Part shown: one piece after another, positions 19,340 through 31,260 of the stretch
Position numbering within the stretch: the stretch's first letter is position 1
Layout: each line of letters opens with the position of its first letter
Assembly (NCBI RefSeq): GCF_003286125.1
Contig: NZ_QMED01000017.1
Location: forward strand, 35,236 to 99,235
Reading direction: 5' to 3'
Length of the DNA stretch: 64,000 nt
From: Algibacillus agarilyticus
GTDB taxonomy: Bacteria; Pseudomonadota; Gammaproteobacteria; Enterobacterales; Alteromonadaceae
Position numbers and translations under genes: made by a program
Notes under the pieces: model-generated
What the model was told of the DNA's origin: nothing
The model's input: the letters and a program-made list of their open reading frames with translations, nothing else
Databases searched by the model: none

Positions 19340-20725
19340 TTATTTGCCAATACAAAAACTACTAAAGATCCGGCCCAATAAATCGTCACTGGTGAATTCA
19401 CCGGTGATCTCATTCAAATGCTGCTGTGCTGCGCGTAGATCTTCAGCGAGTAACTCACCCGCTGCAGCGCCAAGCAATTGGTCTTTACCATTATGTAATT
19501 GGGTTAAAGCGCGATTGATGGCATCTATATGGCGGCGACGAGCCATAAACTGACCTTCGGTTGAACTTTGATAGCCCATACAACCTTTTAAATGGTTTTT
19601 TAAATCGTCTAAACCATCATGTGTTTTAGCGGATATGCGCACCACCGAATAAGGTTCTTCTTCAGTAAACCCTGCTTTTTCAATAATTGACGAGTCGAGT
19701 TCATCGATTTTATTTCGAATAAGGGTGACACCCATATCGGTTGGCAGCTTTTCAAAAAACTCGGGCCAGAAATCTTGTGGTTCATGCTCGGTATCGGTTG
19801 CATCAACAACCAGTAAAACACGGTCGGCTTGGGTTATTTCTTTCCACGCTCGTTGTATACCGATTTGCTCAACTTCATCTGGGCTTTCTCTTAAGCCTGC
19901 TGTATCAATAATATGTAAAGGCATACCATCGATATGAATTTGTTCACTTAATACATCGCGTGTTGTGCCAGCGATATTCGTTACGATCGCTGAATCTTTA
20001 CCAGAAAGCGCGTTGAGTAAACTTGATTTACCCGCATTGGGTCGACCTGCGATGACCACGCGCATACCTTCTTTTAAGATAGCACCTTGTTGGGCTTTCT
20101 TTTGCACCTCTTTGGTTTGCGCGATTACGGTATTTAAACTGTTGAGCACTTTACCGTCTGATAAAAAGTCGACTTCTTCTTCTGGGAAATCAATTGCGGC
20201 TTCAACATATATGCGTAAATTAATAATTTTTTCGTTAAGTGAATGCACATGTTTAGAAAACTCGCCTTGTAGTGTTTGCAAAGCACTCCGGGCTGCATGT
20301 TCTGATGATGATTCGATTAAATCCGCTATGGCCTCTGCTTGTGCTAAATCGAGTTTGTCATTTAAAAATGCGCGTTCAGAGAATTCACCTGGGTTGGCCA
20401 TTCTAATATTTGGCATACTTAAAATAGTACGTAATAAAATATCAAGAATAACGGGGCCGCCATGCCCTTGCAGTTCAAGAATATCTTCACCGGTAAATGA
20501 ATTGGGTCCTTTAAAGAATAGGGCAATACCTTGATCGATAACTTGATCATTTTCATCATAAAATTTTAAATATTCGGCCATGCGGACTTTGGGTAACTTG
20601 TGCAATATCGTGTGGGCGACTTGCTCTGCTAATTTACCTGAAACCCTAATAATTCCCACTCCCCCTCTACCGGGTGCGGTGGCTATAGCCGCTATCGTAT
20701 CTTGATTATCGATCATGTTTAACAC
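19340..20725 (-). CDS. mnmE: tRNA modification GTPase MnmE (TrmE)
   Basis: MnmE is the GTPase partner of MnmG in U34 tRNA modification. The N-terminal formyl-THF-binding domain begins [22 protein letters not shown]. The G domain has [21 protein letters not shown] and NKID. The C-terminal end CIGK retains the catalytic cysteine of the CxGK motif (FSSFCIGK). The ORF starts MLNMIDNQ; by comparison with the family the start may be MIDNQ at 20716. Yid-rpmH genes lie upstream as is usual. Confidence 0.97.
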   Translation of the reverse strand: MLNMIDNQDTIAAIATAPGRGGVGIIRVSGKLAEQVAHTILHKLPKVRMAEYLKFYDENDQVIDQGIALFFKGPNSFTGEDILELQGHGGPVILDILLRTILSMPNIRMANPGEFSERAFLNDKLDLAQAEAIADLIESSSEHAARSALQTLQGEFSKHVHSLNEKIINLRIYVEAAIDFPEEEVDFLSDGKVLNSLNTVIAQTKEVQKKAQQGAILKEGMRVVIAGRPNAGKSSLLNALSGKDSAIVTNIAGTTRDVLSEQIHIDGMPLHIIDTAGLRESPDEVEQIGIQRAWKEITQADRVLLVVDATDTEHEPQDFWPEFFEKLPTDMGVTLIRNKIDELDSSIIEKAGFTEEEPYSVVRISAKTHDGLDDLKNHLKGCMGYQSSTEGQFMARRRHIDAINRALTQLHNGKDQLLGAAAGELLAEDLRAAQQHLNEITGEFTSDDLLGRIFSSFCIGK

Positions 20726-20776
20726 TCTTTACTTTAAATTTATTTAACGCGAAATTTATCGTTCGGGATAAACAAA

Positions 20777-20803
20777 AACGGCCGCATGTTGCAAGCGGCC
20801 GTT
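20777..20803 (-). terminator. Terminator between yidC and mnmE
   Basis: A perfect 9-base GC-rich stem, AACGGCCGC and its complement, with a 9-base loop. On the minus strand it is followed by TTTTTG. It lies after yidC and before mnmE, so mnmE probably has its own promoter or is expressed by readthrough. Confidence 0.85.
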
Positions 20804-20827
20804 GGTTTAATGCTTTTTCAAATACCG

Positions 20828-22459
20828 TTATTTTTTATTTAAACCTTGCTTCTCTATAGAGCGGTTTATTAATAACATTTGAAGAATAGAAATTACGTTA
20901 CTGACTAACCAGTATAATACTAAGCCAGATGGGAACCACAAAAAGAATACCGTAAACATGAGCGGCATGAATTGGAATATCTTTTGTTGTACCGGGTCTG
21001 TCATGGGTGTTGGTTGTAAACGTTGCATTAAGAACATACTCGCGCCCATTAAAATAGGAAGCACGTAGTATGGGTCTTGCTGCGATAAATCGTGGATCCA
21101 AAGGGCAAATTCAGCATGGCGTAATTCAACACTTTCTACAAATACCCAATAAAGCGACAAGAAAATAGGCATTTGGATCAACATAGGTAAACAACCACCC
21201 ATCGGGTTAACTTTTTCTTTCTTGTAAAGCTCCATCATGGCGACTGACATTTTTTGTCTGTCTTCACCAAAACGTGTTTTAAGTTCTGCCATTTTAGGTT
21301 GTAGTTGACGTAATTTTGCCATTGACGTGTATTGCTTTTTCGTTAACCAATACATAGCCCCTTTTACTGCGATGGTGATTAAGATAATCGCTACACCCCA
21401 GTTACTGACTAAACCATAGAAGAATTTTAATAACGTAAATAGCGGCTGAGATAAGAACCACAAAATACCGTAATCAATAGTGAGATCTAAGTGCTTAGCT
21501 AATTGACCTTGTACTTCTTGATCTTTTGGCCCGACATATAAATTTGTATTAACCTTACTTATGGTGCCAGGCGCGACATCAACTTGCGGGCCTTTAAAAC
21601 CAATGATTGCATTACCATTTACGGTTTTAGAATAAATTTGGTTTTTGTCTTCTTGTGTGGGTACCCAAGCACTGACAAAGTAATGCTCGATCATCGAAAC
21701 CCAACCACCTTTAGTTGATACGTTTATGTCACGCTCATAAAAGTCGTCAAAATCAACTTTTTCATAATTATCATCATTAGCTGAATAAGCCCCACCACGG
21801 TAAGTCGGCATCATCATGCTGCCACCTTGCATTGCTGTGCTTTGTTTTAACTGTGCATATAATTGCACGGCTTGCACACTGTCAGTTTGGTTATTAACAA
21901 CATATTCCACATTGATAGTGTAGCTGTTCGCATTGAACGTGAATATTTTAGTGACTTGCATACCTTTAGCGTTGGTATAAGTAAACGGCACGGTTAAGGT
22001 ATCACCCGTTAACTGATAGGCTTCTTGGTTAGCTTGATAAACGGCTCGGCCAGCACGAGTGTCGATACCTAATAAACCGCTTTGTGCTTGGTATATTTCA
22101 GCTGTTTGTTCTTTTAACAGCGGGAAAGGAATATCGCCGTCTTTTTCTGTTGGATACTTTAATAACTTAAGGTTAGTGATATCACCACCCACTAAACTTA
22201 TTGTAAGCTCGTATACATCGGTGGTAACCGTTACAAAAGCTGATTTATTTGCTTGTTCCGCTACCGATTGTTGAAGTAAAGCAGCCGGTACATCTGAGTT
22301 ACCGTTTACTGGTTGGCTGTTACTTAAATTTGCAGATGATGTTTGTTCTGCTTGTTCAGTTTCAACGGGTTTCGGTGCGTAATCTACTTGCCACTGCTGC
22401 CACAGCATGAAGCTGACAAGGAGCAAGCCAATAATCAGGAAATTTTTTTGTGATTCCAT
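20828..22459 (-). CDS. yidC: Membrane protein insertase YidC
   Basis: YidC inserts and folds inner-membrane proteins, including ATP synthase subunit c, with or without SecYEG. The 543-residue protein has an N-terminal anchor (FLIIGLLLVSFMLWQQWQVD), a large periplasmic beta-sandwich domain (about 80-340) and the conserved C-terminal insertase helices. Recognisable blocks are NWGVAIILITIAVKGAMYW, MPIFLSLYWVFVESV and FFLWFPSGLVLYWLVSNVIS. It is six bases after yidD in the rpmH-rnpA-yidD-yidC operon. Confidence 0.98.
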   Translation of the reverse strand: MESQKNFLIIGLLLVSFMLWQQWQVDYAPKPVETEQAEQTSSANLSNSQPVNGNSDVPAALLQQSVAEQANKSAFVTVTTDVYELTISLVGGDITNLKLLKYPTEKDGDIPFPLLKEQTAEIYQAQSGLLGIDTRAGRAVYQANQEAYQLTGDTLTVPFTYTNAKGMQVTKIFTFNANSYTINVEYVVNNQTDSVQAVQLYAQLKQSTAMQGGSMMMPTYRGGAYSANDDNYEKVDFDDFYERDINVSTKGGWVSMIEHYFVSAWVPTQEDKNQIYSKTVNGNAIIGFKGPQVDVAPGTISKVNTNLYVGPKDQEVQGQLAKHLDLTIDYGILWFLSQPLFTLLKFFYGLVSNWGVAIILITIAVKGAMYWLTKKQYTSMAKLRQLQPKMAELKTRFGEDRQKMSVAMMELYKKEKVNPMGGCLPMLIQMPIFLSLYWVFVESVELRHAEFALWIHDLSQQDPYYVLPILMGASMFLMQRLQPTPMTDPVQQKIFQFMPLMFTVFFLWFPSGLVLYWLVSNVISILQMLLINRSIEKQGLNKK

Positions 22460-22465
22460 GTTGGT

Positions 22466-22726
22466 TTAATTCTCTTTCGATTGCTTTTGATGTTTTTCGG
22501 GGACGGGATCGATGCCCCCCGAGCTAAATGGATGGCATTTTAATATGCGTTTGCCTGCTAACCAAGAACCTTTTAGCCCACCATGTAGATTAATTGCATC
22601 TATAGCATATTTAGAACAAGTGGGATAAAAGCGACAATTCTGTCCGAGCAGTGGGCTTAACGCTATTTGGTAAGCGCGAATAATGGCGATCAAGACTTTT
22701 TGTAAAATTTTTGAATTTTTTGCCAT
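22466..22726 (-). CDS. yidD: Membrane protein insertion efficiency factor YidD
   Basis: An 86-residue protein with an N-terminal amphipathic helix and the motif [15 protein letters not shown] followed by [15 protein letters not shown], which define YidD. The family helps YidC-dependent membrane insertion. Its start overlaps the end of rnpA by 37 bases, a common arrangement that suggests translational coupling. The C-terminal tail HQKQSKEN is short and charged. Confidence 0.96.
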   Translation of the reverse strand: MAKNSKILQKVLIAIIRAYQIALSPLLGQNCRFYPTCSKYAIDAINLHGGLKGSWLAGKRILKCHPFSSGGIDPVPEKHQKQSKEN

Positions 22727-23052
22727 GTGTTATTTAATTCGCGAATAAGCTGTTCATTATCGATATCAGCTATACCTTGGCGTGCGATAAATACCATATC
22801 GATTGCCGGTAACTCTGATGCATTCAAACGAAATTGTTCGCGGGTTACGCGTTTAATTCGATTTCGGTCGACGGCTAGTTTGGCTTTTTTCTTCGAGATT
22901 GTAAATCCAAGACGTGGATGTTCTTGGTTATTTTTACAAATTAAAAGGGTATATAGACGACAGGCGAATTTACGTGGGGATGAGTTGAACACTTGTTGAA
23001 AGTGTTCGGGAGTTAATAGTCTTAACTCCCGACCATAGGCATAAGATTTCAA
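22690..23052 (-). CDS. rnpA: Ribonuclease P protein component
   Basis: The 120-residue basic protein subunit of RNase P, which assists the catalytic RNA in removing tRNA 5' leaders. The RNR-type motif appears as [17 protein letters not shown], and the N-terminus [11 protein letters not shown] matches the family. It is five bases downstream of rpmH, the nearly universal order. The RNase P RNA gene is not in this window. Confidence 0.97.
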   Translation of the reverse strand: MKSYAYGRELRLLTPEHFQQVFNSSPRKFACRLYTLLICKNNQEHPRLGFTISKKKAKLAVDRNRIKRVTREQFRLNASELPAIDMVFIARQGIADIDNEQLIRELNNTWQKIQKFYKKS

Positions 23053-23056
23053 GCTA

Positions 23057-23191
23057 TTAAGCGCTTAAAACTTTACGTCCTTTAGCACGGCGACGAGCTA
23101 AAACTTGACGACCGCTTTTAGTAGCCATACGAGCACGGAAACCGTGAGTACGCTTACGCTTTAAATTACTTGGTTGAAAAGTACGTTTCAT
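23057..23191 (-). CDS. rpmH: 50S ribosomal protein L34
   Basis: The 44-residue L34 begins [20 protein letters not shown] and ends [12 protein letters not shown], both diagnostic. The open frame extends further upstream, but only this start gives the universal L34 N-terminus. A GTTATCC-type leader with a GGA ribosome site precedes it. It heads the rpmH-rnpA-yidD-yidC operon and is divergent from dnaA. Confidence 0.98.
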   Translation of the reverse strand: MKRTFQPSNLKRKRTHGFRARMATKSGRQVLARRRAKGRKVLSA

Positions 23192-23813
23192 AGGATAACT
23201 TCCAAATTTGCAAATTTGTGGCCTAAAATTACCAATAAATGCAGGCCAAGTCATTTATTGGGGCGCGAATTATAAGTAAAGGCCGAACAGAGATCAAGCA
23301 ACTAATGCGATCCGCGCCTGAATATATCAAGTAATTGTGATGTTTTGGCTTTTTAAAACGCTATTTAACACCTTTAGATCGGTTATAAAAGCATCACGAC
23401 AATATTTGAGGTATTTATCGTCTTAAAAGGGGCTTTATCTTTTACTTGGGGATAAATACGTTAATTGACGGTAAAGTTAGGCTGTAAAACGGTTTTTGTT
23501 CTTTTTTACTGGTTATATTTACATGGTTATTTAGGTTTTAGCCTTCATGTTCTCTACATTAAATGAATAACTTTATATAATCGCATAAAAATTATTCTAG
23601 TTATCCACATTTAAAAGTTGTCAAGAAAATCTAGAGATCTTTAAGGTGTAAAAAACGTGGTATTATAACCAAATGTGATTAAGGGTTAATGCTATATAAA
23701 ACAATCGCTTAGATTAGTTTTTTTCGGCTTTTTTAAAATGATGTAAAGTGCTTCTTGCACTTGTGGATATAATTTGGTTATATCACCCCCCAGCTTTATT
23801 AATGGAGTGACTT
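23192..23813. promoter_or_regulatory. rpmH-dnaA divergent regulatory region
   Basis: This 622-base region holds promoters for rpmH (minus) and dnaA (plus). It has a perfect DnaA box TTATCCACA at 23601-23609 and a near-match TGTGGATAT (reverse) at 23762-23770, close to the dnaA start, plus several GATC sites (for example near 23308, 23378 and 23636). This fits DnaA autoregulation. The box and GATC density is lower than at 7340-7800, so I do not call this oriC. Confidence 0.65.
23601..23609 (+). promoter_or_regulatory. DnaA box upstream of dnaA
   Basis: TTATCCACA is the strongest DnaA box sequence. It lies 205 bases before the dnaA start, in the likely promoter region, consistent with autorepression of dnaA. 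Confidence 0.7.
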
Positions 23814-25244
23814 TTGACCGACTCGCTGTGGCAATCTTGCCAGAACCAGATGCAGCAAGACTTGCCTGCTCAAGAATTCAATACTTGGATCCGACCACTA
23901 CAGAGTCAGGAAAATCCAAGCGTTATCACTTTATTTGCCCCTAATCGTTTTGTCCGTGATTGGGTATTAGATAAATACTCTGATTCGATCAACAGCATTA
24001 TTAGTCAATTGGTTCAAGGCACTCCTCCAAACTTACGTGTTGAAGTCGGCAGTAAGCCGGATGCTAATACGCGCCCTGTTGCGGCACCTAAACTCGAAAT
24101 GGGCAGTAAAATACCTGCCTCTCAGCCTTTGCAACCGCAAACGGGTTATAGCCATGCTCCTGCAGTGCATGTACCTAAAACGACCTCATTAACCCCCGCA
24201 CAATCTGATTTAGGCTTACAGCTGAAATCGAATATTCGTGAAAACTACACATTTGATAACTTTGTTGAAGGTAAATCAAATCAACTTGCACGTGCGGCAG
24301 CTTGCCAAGTTGCTGATAATCCGGGGATTTCATATAACCCGTTATTTTTATACGGTGGTGTTGGTTTAGGTAAAACACATTTATTACATGCTGTCGGTAA
24401 CGAAATTATTGCGCGTAATCCAGATGCAAAAGTGATCTATATGCATTCAGAGCGTTTTGTGCAAGATATGGTTAAAGCGTTACAAAATAATGCGATTGAG
24501 TCGTTTAAAAAGCATTATCGTTCAGTTAATGCGTTATTGATCGATGATATTCAATTCTTTGCTAAAAAAGAGCGTTCGCAAGAAGAGTTCTTTCATACCT
24601 TTAATGCACTACTTGAGGGTAATCAACAAATCATAATGACAAGTGATCGTTACCCTAAAGAAATTGATGGTGTAGAAGATCGTTTGAAATCACGTTTTGG
24701 TTGGGGTTTAACAATTGCGATTGAACCACCTGAACTTGAAACACGCGTTGCGATATTAATGAAAAAAGCGCAAGAGGCAAAAGTTTCATTACCTCACGAA
24801 GTCGCCTTCTTTATTGCTAAGCGTTTACGTTCGCATGTTCGTGAACTTGAAGGTGCATTAAATCGAGTTGTTGCTCACGCTAATTTTACAGGCAAAGCGA
24901 TTACGATCGAATTTGTTAAAGAAGCGTTAAGAGACTTACTCGCATTACAAGAAAAACTCGTTACAATAGACAACATTCAAAGAACGGTAGCTGAATACTA
25001 CAAAATTAAAATCGCTGATATTTTATCTAAGCGTCGTAGCCGCAGTGTTGCACGCCCACGACAAGTCGCGATGGCACTGGCTAAAGAATTAACCAGTCAC
25101 AGTTTACCCGAAATAGGTGATGCCTTTGGTGGTCGAGACCACACAACGGTATTACATGCTTGTCGTAAAATAAATGAGCTACGAGAAGAAAATTTAGATA
25201 TTAAAGAAGATTATTCAAATTTAGTTCGCACATTATCGTCTTAA
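23814..25244 (+). CDS. dnaA: Chromosomal replication initiator DnaA
   Basis: The 476-residue initiator shows domain I ([23 protein letters not shown]), a variable Pro/Gln-rich linker, the AAA+ domain with Walker [16 protein letters not shown] and [12 protein letters not shown], and domain IV with the DNA-binding signature [15 protein letters not shown]. The start is TTG, with GGAG six bases upstream; the upstream GTG is out of frame. It heads the dnaA-dnaN-recF-gyrB operon. oriC lies some 16 kb away next to mnmG. Confidence 0.98.
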   Translation: MTDSLWQSCQNQMQQDLPAQEFNTWIRPLQSQENPSVITLFAPNRFVRDWVLDKYSDSINSIISQLVQGTPPNLRVEVGSKPDANTRPVAAPKLEMGSKIPASQPLQPQTGYSHAPAVHVPKTTSLTPAQSDLGLQLKSNIRENYTFDNFVEGKSNQLARAAACQVADNPGISYNPLFLYGGVGLGKTHLLHAVGNEIIARNPDAKVIYMHSERFVQDMVKALQNNAIESFKKHYRSVNALLIDDIQFFAKKERSQEEFFHTFNALLEGNQQIIMTSDRYPKEIDGVEDRLKSRFGWGLTIAIEPPELETRVAILMKKAQEAKVSLPHEVAFFIAKRLRSHVRELEGALNRVVAHANFTGKAITIEFVKEALRDLLALQEKLVTIDNIQRTVAEYYKIKIADILSKRRSRSVARPRQVAMALAKELTSHSLPEIGDAFGGRDHTTVLHACRKINELREENLDIKEDYSNLVRTLSS

Positions 25245-25264
25245 CAAACGGATATTATTAAAAA

Positions 25265-26368
25265 ATGAAATTTGCTATCAGCCGAGAAGACATCCTAAAA
25301 CCATTACAACTCGCAACCGGTACGGTTGAACGCCGTCATACATTACCTATTTTATCTAATGTATTATTAGAAATTACCGATGGCGTATTATCGATAACGG
25401 GCACTGATTTAGAAGTTGAATTAGTTGCATCGGTTGAACTTGTTCAAGCATCTGAAGATGGAAAAATAACAGTTCCGGCTAAAAAGTTATTTGATATTTG
25501 CAAAGGCTTAAATGAACAATCGTTAATTGAGTTTGTTTTAGATAATAACAAGTTGCAAATTAAATGTGGTCGAAGTAAGTATTCACTATCAACGCTTGAC
25601 GCAAAAGACTTCCCTAATTTAGAAGATTGGCAAAGTGAAATTAACTTTGGTGTTGCGCAAAACGTCCTCAAAAACTTAATTGAAAAAACCTCATTTTCAA
25701 TGGCAGTGCAAGATGTGCGTTATTATTTGAATGGAATGTCGTTAGAAACTCAAGATAATATTATTCGCTGTGTGACAACTGATGGGCATCGTTTAGCGTT
25801 AACCCAGCATGAATTACCTAATGAGCGTTTACAAGAAAGCCAAGTCATTATCCCACGTAAAGGTGTCACCGAAATTTTACGTTTAATTGATGATGTCGAA
25901 GATGTTATTTATATTTCAGTGGGTTCAAATCACATACGTTTAAATAATGAAAACTTTACTTTTACCAGCAAATTAGTTGATGGTCGTTTTCCTGATTATC
26001 GTCGTGTATTGCCTAAGGGCGGAGATAAGACCGTTACAGGCGAAAAAGATTATTTAAAACAAGCTTTCTCACGCGCGGCTATATTATCTAATGAAAAGTT
26101 CAGAGGGGTGCGTTTAAATCTTGCCCAGCATGAGCTAACTATTACGGCTAACAATCCTGAGCAAGAAGTTGCTGAAGAAATTGTTGATGTAAACTACGAA
26201 GGTGATTCATTAGAAATCGGTTTTAATGTTGCTTATATTGTCGATATTTTAAATGCGATTGAGTCTAATGAAGTTAAAATCACATTGGGTGATTCTAACA
26301 GTAGCGCATTAATCGAAGACAACAAAGACGATGCTTCGTTGTATGTTGTTATGCCAATGCGTTTATAA
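25265..26368 (+). CDS. dnaN: DNA polymerase III beta sliding clamp
   Basis: The 367-residue clamp begins MKFAISREDILKPLQLATG and ends YVVMPMRL. The C-terminal VMPMRL segment is the universal clamp ending near the protein-binding pocket. It tethers polymerase III and binds many clamp partners. It is 20 bases after dnaA. A strong hairpin lies between it and recF. Confidence 0.98.
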   Translation: MKFAISREDILKPLQLATGTVERRHTLPILSNVLLEITDGVLSITGTDLEVELVASVELVQASEDGKITVPAKKLFDICKGLNEQSLIEFVLDNNKLQIKCGRSKYSLSTLDAKDFPNLEDWQSEINFGVAQNVLKNLIEKTSFSMAVQDVRYYLNGMSLETQDNIIRCVTTDGHRLALTQHELPNERLQESQVIIPRKGVTEILRLIDDVEDVIYISVGSNHIRLNNENFTFTSKLVDGRFPDYRRVLPKGGDKTVTGEKDYLKQAFSRAAILSNEKFRGVRLNLAQHELTITANNPEQEVAEEIVDVNYEGDSLEIGFNVAYIVDILNAIESNEVKITLGDSNSSALIEDNKDDASLYVVMPMRL

Positions 26369-26379
26369 GAGGTAGCTGA

Positions 26380-26418
26380 ACAAAGGTGAATAAATTGAGA
26401 ATATTCACCTTTGTTTTA
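26380..26418 (+). terminator. Terminator-like hairpin between dnaN and recF
   Basis: A perfect 13-base stem (ACAAAGGTGAATA and its complement) with a 9-base loop is followed by TTTTATATAA. It sits in the 55-base gap, and its 3' side ends only nine bases before the recF ATG. It could attenuate recF and gyrB transcription or limit access to the recF start. Confidence 0.7.
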
Positions 26419-26423
26419 TATAA

Positions 26424-27524
26424 ATGATAATAGAAAAACTAGTTGTTAGTGACGTACGCAACATTGATAAAATCCAATTAATAGCGCATCCGCGATGCAA
26501 TATTATTGTCGGTAATAATGGCAGCGGAAAAACATCTATTCTTGAATCTATTCATCTACTGGGTTTTGGCCGCTCATTTAGAACACATAAAAACCAAGAT
26601 TTAGTACAAAAACAAAAAGAATCTTTGATGGTGTTAGCGGTTGGCGCTACATCAAATGATATACAGAAAAAATTTGGTATTAGAAAAACACTTGCTGGCA
26701 TTAGTGATATTCGAATTGATGGTAAAACAATTCGACGTCAAAGTGAGTTATCTAGTTTTTTTCCAATAGTAAATTGTTCACCTTTAAGTAATGTATTGCT
26801 CGAAGATGGCCCCGCGGTTAGACGTCGTTTTGTTGATTGGCTTGTGTTCCACGTGGAACATGAAACCATTGCACAAACATATAAAGAGTATGAACGTGCA
26901 ATTGATCAACGTAATCGGTCGTTAAAACTGGGTAACAAGCAACTGGCTAATTCGTGGACTCCACAATTAGTCAGCTTAAACAAAACTATTTCAGCGAAAC
27001 GCGAACATGTTATTAATGAATTAAATGAACGTTGCAAAGCGGCATTTAAAATATTAGGTCAAGAGCAGTTATTAGAACTTGCTGAACTTGAGATAAAATA
27101 TAAACGTGGTTGGCGCTTAGACGGCGAAATAGAAGAGTTGCTTACATCGAGTTTAGATTTAGACTTAAAGCGTGGAACAACGCACTATGGCATCCATCGT
27201 GACGACATGATTGTCTCTTACGGTGAGTCTATTGCTAAAACCGTTTTATCACGGGGCGAGCTAAAAATATTATTAATGTGTTTATTGATTGCGGCAAGTC
27301 AATACATTGAAGCCCATTCTGATAAACAATGCATATGGTTAATTGACGATATAGTGGCAGAGTTAGATAAGCCAACGCTTGATAAGTTACTATCGTATTT
27401 ATTGGCAATGCAACGTCAACTTTTTGTAACGTGCATTGAAAAAGATTTACCCGTATTAAAAGAAAAAATAAAGCATGAAAGCGTGATGTTTCACGTGGAA
27501 CATGGAACTACAGTTAATGAATAA
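26424..27524 (+). CDS. recF: DNA repair and recombination protein RecF
   Basis: An SMC-like ATPase that works with RecO and RecR to load RecA at gaps. Walker A is GNNGSGKTSILESIHLLGFG, the signature region is VLSRGELKILLMCLL, and Walker B is CIWLIDDIVAELD. At 366 residues it is slightly longer than E. coli RecF. The extra C-terminal tail MFHVEHGTTVNE is encoded partly by a parS site, and a second parS encodes FHVEH near residue 145. There is no clear ribosome site before the ATG, which may mean coupling or low expression. Confidence 0.97.
   Translation: MIIEKLVVSDVRNIDKIQLIAHPRCNIIVGNNGSGKTSILESIHLLGFGRSFRTHKNQDLVQKQKESLMVLAVGATSNDIQKKFGIRKTLAGISDIRIDGKTIRRQSELSSFFPIVNCSPLSNVLLEDGPAVRRRFVDWLVFHVEHETIAQTYKEYERAIDQRNRSLKLGNKQLANSWTPQLVSLNKTISAKREHVINELNERCKAAFKILGQEQLLELAELEIKYKRGWRLDGEIEELLTSSLDLDLKRGTTHYGIHRDDMIVSYGESIAKTVLSRGELKILLMCLLIAASQYIEAHSDKQCIWLIDDIVAELDKPTLDKLLSYLLAMQRQLFVTCIEKDLPVLKEKIKHESVMFHVEHGTTVNE
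26845..26860. promoter_or_regulatory. parS: parS centromere site 1
   Basis: TGTTCCACGTGGAACA is a perfect 16-base palindrome and matches the parS form known for Pseudomonas ParB. It is inside the recF coding sequence. ParB and ParA are encoded in the same window, 22 kb to the left. Confidence 0.9.
27487..27502. promoter_or_regulatory. parS: parS centromere site 2
   Basis: TGTTTCACGTGGAACA matches parS with one asymmetric position. It lies at the 3' end of recF, 627 bases from site 1, and encodes the same residues (FHVEH) in frame. Confidence 0.88.
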
Positions 27525-29954
<2,430 letters not shown>

Positions 29955-29976
29955 AAATAACTCAAAATAGACTTCG

Positions 29977-30020
29977 AAAGCCCGTTTATATTACCTTTAA
30001 ATATATAAACGGGCTTTTTT
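29977..30020 (+). terminator. Rho-independent terminator of the dnaA-gyrB operon
   Basis: A 14-base perfect stem (AAAGCCCGTTTATA and its complement) with a 13-base loop, followed by TTTTTT. It lies 22 bases after the gyrB stop. Confidence 0.92.
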
Positions 30021-30123
30021 ATATCTATGCTAAAAATACCGCAATCATAGCTCGTTTAAAATTGTTTAATCACTAATTAGTGCTAAATTTAAAGTTAGAC
30101 TATATTAAACAGCATCTTAAACA

Positions 30124-31260
30124 ATGAAAAACACCCAATACATTTATCAAGCAGATCAATGGGATAAACCACTTCAGCTCGATATAGAAGTGCGCTTGGT
30201 TTTATTATTTGGTTGTAAAACATTTAGCCAAAATAACCATTGTATTGAACAAGTTCGAGCTGCTTTCCCCAATGCTGAAATTATAGGTTGTACCAGTTCT
30301 GGCGATATTGCCGGTAATTGTCTTTATGATGAATCTCTCATTGTTACTGCCATTGAATTCTCTACGACCAAAATAAGGATCGCATGGCGCTCAGTTATTG
30401 GCGATGATATAACAAATGTTTGCAATGAATTAGCGGCAGAGCTACCTAAAGATGAACTTAAATATGCGTTAGTGTTATCCGATGGTCATTCAATTAACGG
30501 CAGTGAATTAGTCAGTGCATTAGTCGCGGCATTACCTGAACAGACTATTTTAACCGGCGGGTTAGCGGGTGATGGCATGCGATTCAAAGAGACCACTGTT
30601 TGGTATAATGATAAATCCGAACAAGGCAGAGTACTTGTTTGTGGCTTATACGGAGAAGATCTCGTTATCGGCCATGGCACAAAAGGAGGGTGGGATCCAT
30701 TTGGCCCTGTAAGAACCGTGACAAAGTCAAAAGCGAATTGCTTATATCAGTTAGATGGCAAGCCTGCTTTAACGTTGTATAAAGATTATCTTGGCGTATA
30801 TGCTGAACAATTGCCTGCCTCTGCGATGCGCTTTCCACTACTTTTAACAGATGAAAAAAATAACTCAACTGAAGTTATTCGTACCATACTCGAAATAAAT
30901 GAGGCTGAAGAAAGCATGATGTTCGCTGGCGATATACCAGAAGGTGCAAAAGCTCAGCTTATGCGCGCTAACTTTGATCGACTGATCGATGGAGCCGAGA
31001 TGGCAGCGATGCAAGCTTCTGCAGAAATTAATGCTAGCCAGCATAGTTTAGTTTTATTAATTAGCTGCTTGGGACGACGTGTTGTATTAAATCAACGAAC
31101 AGAAGAAGAACTCGAAGCGGTGGTAGAAGAACTAGGCACGGAGCATTGTTATTGTGGCTTCTATTCATACGGGGAAATTGCCCCATTAACCTATGGTGAA
31201 AAAAGTACACTGCATAATCAAACAATGACAATCACAATAATAGCAGAACGAAATGCATAG
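30124..31260 (+). CDS. FIST domain sensory protein
   Basis: A 378-residue protein made of FIST N (about 25-215) and FIST C (about 220-365) domains. Conserved pieces include NAEIIGCTSSGDIAG, LVLSDGHSINGSELV, ILTGGLAGDGMRF and GFYSYGEIAP. FIST proteins sense small molecules; one subgroup, NosP, is a haem-based nitric oxide sensor that pairs with signalling enzymes. The next gene overlaps by eight bases and encodes a GGDEF-EAL protein, so this is probably its sensory partner. Whether haem is bound cannot be told here. Confidence 0.88.
   Translation: MKNTQYIYQADQWDKPLQLDIEVRLVLLFGCKTFSQNNHCIEQVRAAFPNAEIIGCTSSGDIAGNCLYDESLIVTAIEFSTTKIRIAWRSVIGDDITNVCNELAAELPKDELKYALVLSDGHSINGSELVSALVAALPEQTILTGGLAGDGMRFKETTVWYNDKSEQGRVLVCGLYGEDLVIGHGTKGGWDPFGPVRTVTKSKANCLYQLDGKPALTLYKDYLGVYAEQLPASAMRFPLLLTDEKNNSTEVIRTILEINEAEESMMFAGDIPEGAKAQLMRANFDRLIDGAEMAAMQASAEINASQHSLVLLISCLGRRVVLNQRTEEELEAVVEELGTEHCYCGFYSYGEIAPLTYGEKSTLHNQTMTITIIAERNA

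Noticed and set aside
19965-20534. 189-codon plus-strand frame inside mnmE
   Set aside because: It is the antisense shadow of mnmE, which is fully conserved on the minus strand.
23192-23813. oriC at the rpmH-dnaA gap
   Set aside because: It has one perfect and one near DnaA box and few GATC sites; the mnmG-adjacent region has more boxes, clustered GATC and 13-mer-like repeats in the E. coli order.
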